A stretch of 8,011 nucleotides of DNA, from NCBI GenBank assembly GCA_030453005.1, contig JAKDLE010000102.1, positions 1 through 8,011 on the forward strand, given 5' to 3'. Source of the stretch: Pseudonocardia sp. GTDB taxonomy: Bacteria; Actinomycetota; Actinomycetes; Mycobacteriales; Pseudonocardiaceae. Each line of letters begins with the position of its first letter. The stretch's first letter is position 1. Positions 5,537-8,011 of this stretch are shown piece after piece. Made by a program: the position numbers and the translations under genes. The notes beneath the pieces are model-generated. The model worked only from the letters and a program-made list of their open reading frames with translations. It had not been told where the DNA came from and ran no database searches.

Positions 5537-6502
5537 ATGGCGCGCCTGCACACCACCGACGAGGTGGACGCTCGCGAGCGGCTCGCCTACTGGAACGCGG
5601 CCGTCTCCGACGCCTACGTCGAGCTCAGTTGCCACGCGCCGGAGGGCGACGTCGTGGGCGACATCCGCGTCGACTCACTGGCCACCCTCGAACTGTCCCG
5701 GGTCACCGCGACGGCGCAGTCGGTGCAGCGCACGCCGTCGCTTATCGCGCGGGCCGCCGCCGACTACTTCCTCGTGAGCATCCAGACCAGCGGCACCGGG
5801 CGGATCGTCCAGGACGACCGGACGGCCGACCTGCGCCCCGGCGACTTCGCCCTCTACGACTCGACCCGGCCCTACGAGCTGACGTTCGACGGTCCGTTCC
5901 AGCAGTACGTCCTCATGTTGCCGGGCCCGTCGCTGCGCTCCCAGCTGCGTGACGCCCGGGACCTGACGGCCCGCGGGGTGCGCGGCTCGCGCGGCGCCGG
6001 GCACCTGATGATCGAGATGATCCGCACGCTCGCCACCGATATCGCGGTGCTCGAACCGGCCGCGGCCGCCGCCGTGGCGCAGAGCGTCGAGCACATCGTC
6101 GTCGCCGGGCTCAGCTCGCTGAGCGGGTCGGTACGGAGTCGGTCGGTGCCCGAGCCGATGCTCCAGGCGCGCCGCGAGCAGGTGCGGGCTCACGTCCGGA
6201 CGCGGCTGCGCGACCCCGGGTTGACCGTCGGGGCCATCGCCGCCGCGCTGCACACCTCAGTGAGCACGCTGCACCGGGCGTTCGCCGGGGAGCCGTGCTC
6301 CCTCGCGGAGTGGATCTGGGGGCAGCGGCTCGACGCCGTGCGCGCCGACCTGTGCGCTCCTGCGCTCGCCCACCGCACGATCGGCGATCTCGCGTTCTCC
6401 TGGGGCTTCGTCGACGCGTCGCACTTCAGCCGGGCGTTCCGGGCCCGTTTCGGCCGCACGGCGCGCGAGGTCCGTCAGACGGCGGGAAGCACGACGAACT
6501 GA
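5537..6502 (+). CDS. AraC/XylS-family transcriptional regulator, likely of the nitrilase gene
   Basis: The 321-residue protein has an N-terminal cupin-like sensing region of the AraC_binding_2 (NitR/FeaR) type, about residues 10-180, with DYFLVSIQTSGTGRIVQDDR (76-95) and LRPGDFALYDSTRPYEL (99-115). Its C-terminal AraC DNA-binding domain has two helix-turn-helices. The first is about 229-250 (LTVGAIAAALHTSVSTLHRAF). The second is about 281-310, with the conserved GFVDASHFSRAFRARFG. Divergent placement next to the nitrilase and similarity in type to Rhodococcus NitR suggest it activates the nitrilase in response to a nitrile. Neither the inducer nor direct control is shown. The start at ATG 5537 was chosen over an open frame back to 5435 because a leaderless promoter ends six bases before it and conserved sequence begins there. 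Its 3' end overlaps the convergent ProA-like gene by 28 bp. Confidence 0.92.
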   Translation: MARLHTTDEVDARERLAYWNAAVSDAYVELSCHAPEGDVVGDIRVDSLATLELSRVTATAQSVQRTPSLIARAAADYFLVSIQTSGTGRIVQDDRTADLRPGDFALYDSTRPYELTFDGPFQQYVLMLPGPSLRSQLRDARDLTARGVRGSRGAGHLMIEMIRTLATDIAVLEPAAAAAVAQSVEHIVVAGLSSLSGSVRSRSVPEPMLQARREQVRAHVRTRLRDPGLTVGAIAAALHTSVSTLHRAFAGEPCSLAEWIWGQRLDAVRADLCAPALAHRTIGDLAFSWGFVDASHFSRAFRARFGRTAREVRQTAGSTTN

Positions 6503-7758
6503 CGCAGGGACAGGTCGACGTAGGTGACCGGGCCGCGCGGGCCGGGGGTGTGGTCGACGTTGATGCCGGTCTCGGGCAGGCCGAGGAGCTTGTAGCCGTC
6601 GAGCAGGCGGGTGGTGGTGTTCCAGAAGACACCGGTGCCGGTGTAGGCGTCGATGAACTGCTCGGCCGCGTCGCGGTCGGTGGCGCAGACGCAGGCGGCG
6701 AGCCCCGAGGTCTCCCGCGCCGCGGTGAGCGCGGCGTCGGTCGGCCCGTCGACTCCCGCCACGGTGACGTGGGCCTCGGAGCCGGAGTCCAGCGCCCACT
6801 CGTGGCCCAGCGGATGGGAGTGCGGGGCGAGGCTGGGGGTGATGCCGCGGGCGGCGAGGGCGTCGCGCGCGGCGGGCCACAGCCGGTCGTGGGCGGCGGC
6901 GTCGACGAGCAGCAGGTTGAGGCGGTTGCAGACGCCGAGCCGGTCGGTCGACTCGGTGACCAGGCGCTCGACGTCGGCGGTGTCGGCGCTCGCGTGCAGG
7001 TAGAGCACACCGCCGCCGTCGGCGTGGGCGAGCACCCGCGTGCCCGCCGCGGCGCCGAGAGCCGAGAGCCTGCGGGTGACCTCACCGCTGCCCCGGACGA
7101 CGACGAGCGGCACCAGGTCGGGCAGCCCGACCAGTGCCTCGGCGCCCGCATGGCCGGGCGTGGGCACGAGCTGCACCGCCGCGGCCGGGACGCCGTGGCG
7201 CTCCAGTGCGGGCGCGAGCACGAGACCGACCAGCGCGCGGGCGCTGCCCAACGCCGCGGCCCCCGTACGGAGCACCGCCGCGGAACGCGCCTTGAGCACC
7301 TGCGAGGCGACGTCGACGGTGACGTTGGGGCGCGCCTCGAACACCGCACCGATCACCCCGACCGGCACGCGACGCTCGTACACCCGCTCCCCCGTCGGCA
7401 GGACGCGGACCTCGCGCTGGGTCGGCGGCTCGGGGGTCGAGGCGAGCACGTCGAGCTGCACGGCCATGTCGGCGAGGCGCTCCGGGGTGAGCCGCAGCCG
7501 GTCGAGCAGGCCCGGCGCCATGCCGTTCTGCTCCGCGGCCTCCACGTCGGCGTGGTTGGCCTCCAACAGCTGCGCCGAGCGGTCGCGCAGCAGCCCGGCC
7601 GCGGCCCGCAGAGCCGCGTCGACGGCCGCGCCGCCGGCCGCCCGGACGGCGGGCGCGGCGGCGGCGGCGCGTTGCGCGGCCTCCCGTACGGCTGCGAACT
7701 CCGGGGATGCGAACTCCGGGGATGCGGCTTCGGAACCTGCGGCGATGCTGGTGCTCAC
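6475..7758 (-). CDS. ProA-like dehydrogenase (glutamate-5-semialdehyde dehydrogenase family), divergent
   Basis: From GTG 7758 the protein has 427 residues, close to the 417 of E. coli ProA. The cofactor-binding region is well kept: VPVGVIGAVFEARPNVTVDVASQVLKA (131-157), followed by an ALDH fold with AHADGGGVLYLHA (244-256). The catalytic cysteine is C277 in GVCNRLNLLLV. Canonical ProA would reduce gamma-glutamyl phosphate to glutamate semialdehyde for proline synthesis. Several signatures are changed, though. QRPSxCN reads DRLGVCN, NASTRFTDGG reads NTTTRLLDGY (380-389), and the HARGPMG region reads PGPRGPV (405-411). No proB is adjacent. It may be a paralogue with another acyl-phosphate or aldehyde substrate, or a fast-evolving ProA. 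The start could also be GTG 7761; the frame extends to a GTG at 7809 without conserved sequence. The N-terminus holds a tandem SPEFA repeat. Confidence 0.85.
   Translation of the reverse strand: MSTSIAAGSEAASPEFASPEFAAVREAAQRAAAAAPAVRAAGGAAVDAALRAAAGLLRDRSAQLLEANHADVEAAEQNGMAPGLLDRLRLTPERLADMAVQLDVLASTPEPPTQREVRVLPTGERVYERRVPVGVIGAVFEARPNVTVDVASQVLKARSAAVLRTGAAALGSARALVGLVLAPALERHGVPAAAVQLVPTPGHAGAEALVGLPDLVPLVVVRGSGEVTRRLSALGAAAGTRVLAHADGGGVLYLHASADTADVERLVTESTDRLGVCNRLNLLLVDAAAHDRLWPAARDALAARGITPSLAPHSHPLGHEWALDSGSEAHVTVAGVDGPTDAALTAARETSGLAACVCATDRDAAEQFIDAYTGTGVFWNTTTRLLDGYKLLGLPETGINVDHTPGPRGPVTYVDLSLRQFVVLPAV
7693..7726. repeat. 15-bp tandem duplication inside the ProA-like gene
   Basis: The unit TGCGAACTCCGGGGA occurs at 7693-7707 and again, identically, at 7708-7722, followed by four more matching bases. 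It is in frame and encodes SPEFA twice, at about residues 13-22 of the ProA-like protein. The length is a multiple of three, so the reading frame is kept. It is probably a recent slippage product in the non-conserved N-terminal tail. Confidence 0.9.
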
Positions 7759-7820
7759 CACGCAAGGTTGCCACGCGCCCCACTTGCTCTGCGCACCGAT
7801 ACGCAACACACGCCCGCCGC

Positions 7821-7887
7821 CGTCGCAGCCCGCTCACGCCGTCGCAGGCGCCCCGCACGCTGCGACGACCCCGCGCAGGCTGCGACG
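7821..7887 (-). terminator. Second nested inverted-repeat array, possible terminator
   Basis: CGTCGCAGC at 7821-7829 pairs perfectly with GCTGCGACG at 7879-7887, and inside it CGTCGCAG at 7840-7847 pairs with CTGCGACG at 7860-7867. The copies in each orientation start 19-20 bp apart, the same plan as the array at 617-688 but with another word. It lies about 50 bases past the stop of the possible gene at 7938 and upstream of the ProA-like gene, so it could separate the two transcripts. A role as a regulatory site or dispersed repeat is equally possible. Confidence 0.4.
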
Positions 7888-7937
7888 ATCGGGCCGCGGC
7901 GCGAAGCGCAGCCCCTACCGCAAAAGTGTGCCGACCC

Positions 7938-8011
7938 TCAGCTCCGGTGCGGGAGCCGCGCCGGCGTCGACGGGGGCGGCACGACGGGGCCGATGTCGCC
8001 GTCGGGTGCGG
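7938..8011 (-). CDS. Possible C-terminal tail of an unidentified gene (cut by window edge)
   Basis: On the minus strand an open frame enters from the right edge and ends at TGA 7938-7940. Only 23 residues are inside; they read DGDIGPVVPPPSTPARLPHRS near the end. The Pro-rich tail is plausible as a protein C-terminus, and a hairpin array follows, but 74 bases are too few to be sure. Another minus frame runs further, to TAG at 7914-7916, and cannot be excluded. No function can be assigned. Confidence 0.3.
   Translation of the reverse strand, partial: APDGDIGPVVPPPSTPARLPHRS

Noticed and set aside
4122..5777. A 551-codon plus-strand frame
   Set aside because: It is antisense to the nitrilase and runs out of frame into the regulator; no recognisable domain.
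4398..7758. A full nitrile or aldoxime degradation cluster
   Set aside because: Only a nitrilase and its probable regulator are present. No nitrile hydratase, amidase or aldoxime dehydratase was seen, and the ProA-like gene has no evident link to nitriles.

Overview
The window is very GC-rich, with G or C at most third codon positions. It has GTG starts, 4-bp stop/start overlaps and probable leaderless promoters, all typical of a high-GC actinobacterium. The NudC, AbiEi-like and nitrilase proteins also read as actinobacterial. A Pseudonocardia-like member of the Pseudonocardiales is my best guess, but the genus is not proven by anything here.

Layout, left to right. (1) 1-531, minus: the N-terminal 177 residues of an AbiEi-type winged-helix protein, cut by the window edge. 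(2) 532-693: a short gap with a tandem DnaA-box-like word and a long nested hairpin. (3) 694-4357, minus: a tight three-gene unit, transcribed as catalytic M16 peptidase, then non-catalytic M16 partner, then NudC NAD(H) pyrophosphatase. The genes are joined by GTGA and ATGA overlaps and probably start from a leaderless promoter at 4365-4370. (4) 4398-5423, minus: a nitrilase. (5) 5537-6502, plus: a divergent AraC/XylS-type regulator that shares a 113-bp control region with the nitrilase. (6) 6475-7758, minus: a divergent ProA-like aldehyde dehydrogenase, convergent with and overlapping the regulator by 28 bp. (7) 7759-7937: a gap with a second nested inverted-repeat array. (8) 7938-8011, minus: the possible C-terminal tail of another gene.

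Working together: the two M16 proteins divide the parts of one active site. One carries HxxEH and the other carries the R/Y pair, so they should act as a heterodimeric cytoplasmic peptidase. The nitrilase and AraC-type gene form a regulator-enzyme module like the nitrilase/NitR pair known from Rhodococcus: the regulator has a good promoter of its own, and the nitrilase side has no recognisable -10. The ProA-like gene has no proB beside it and lacks several ProA signature motifs, so it may not be the housekeeping proline enzyme.

I found no clearly new defence or mobile system. The most unusual items are the two intergenic arrays built to the same plan with different words, the divergent ProA-like protein, and the altered zinc site and signature motif of NudC. 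No tRNA, rRNA, CRISPR, transposase or integrase is visible.
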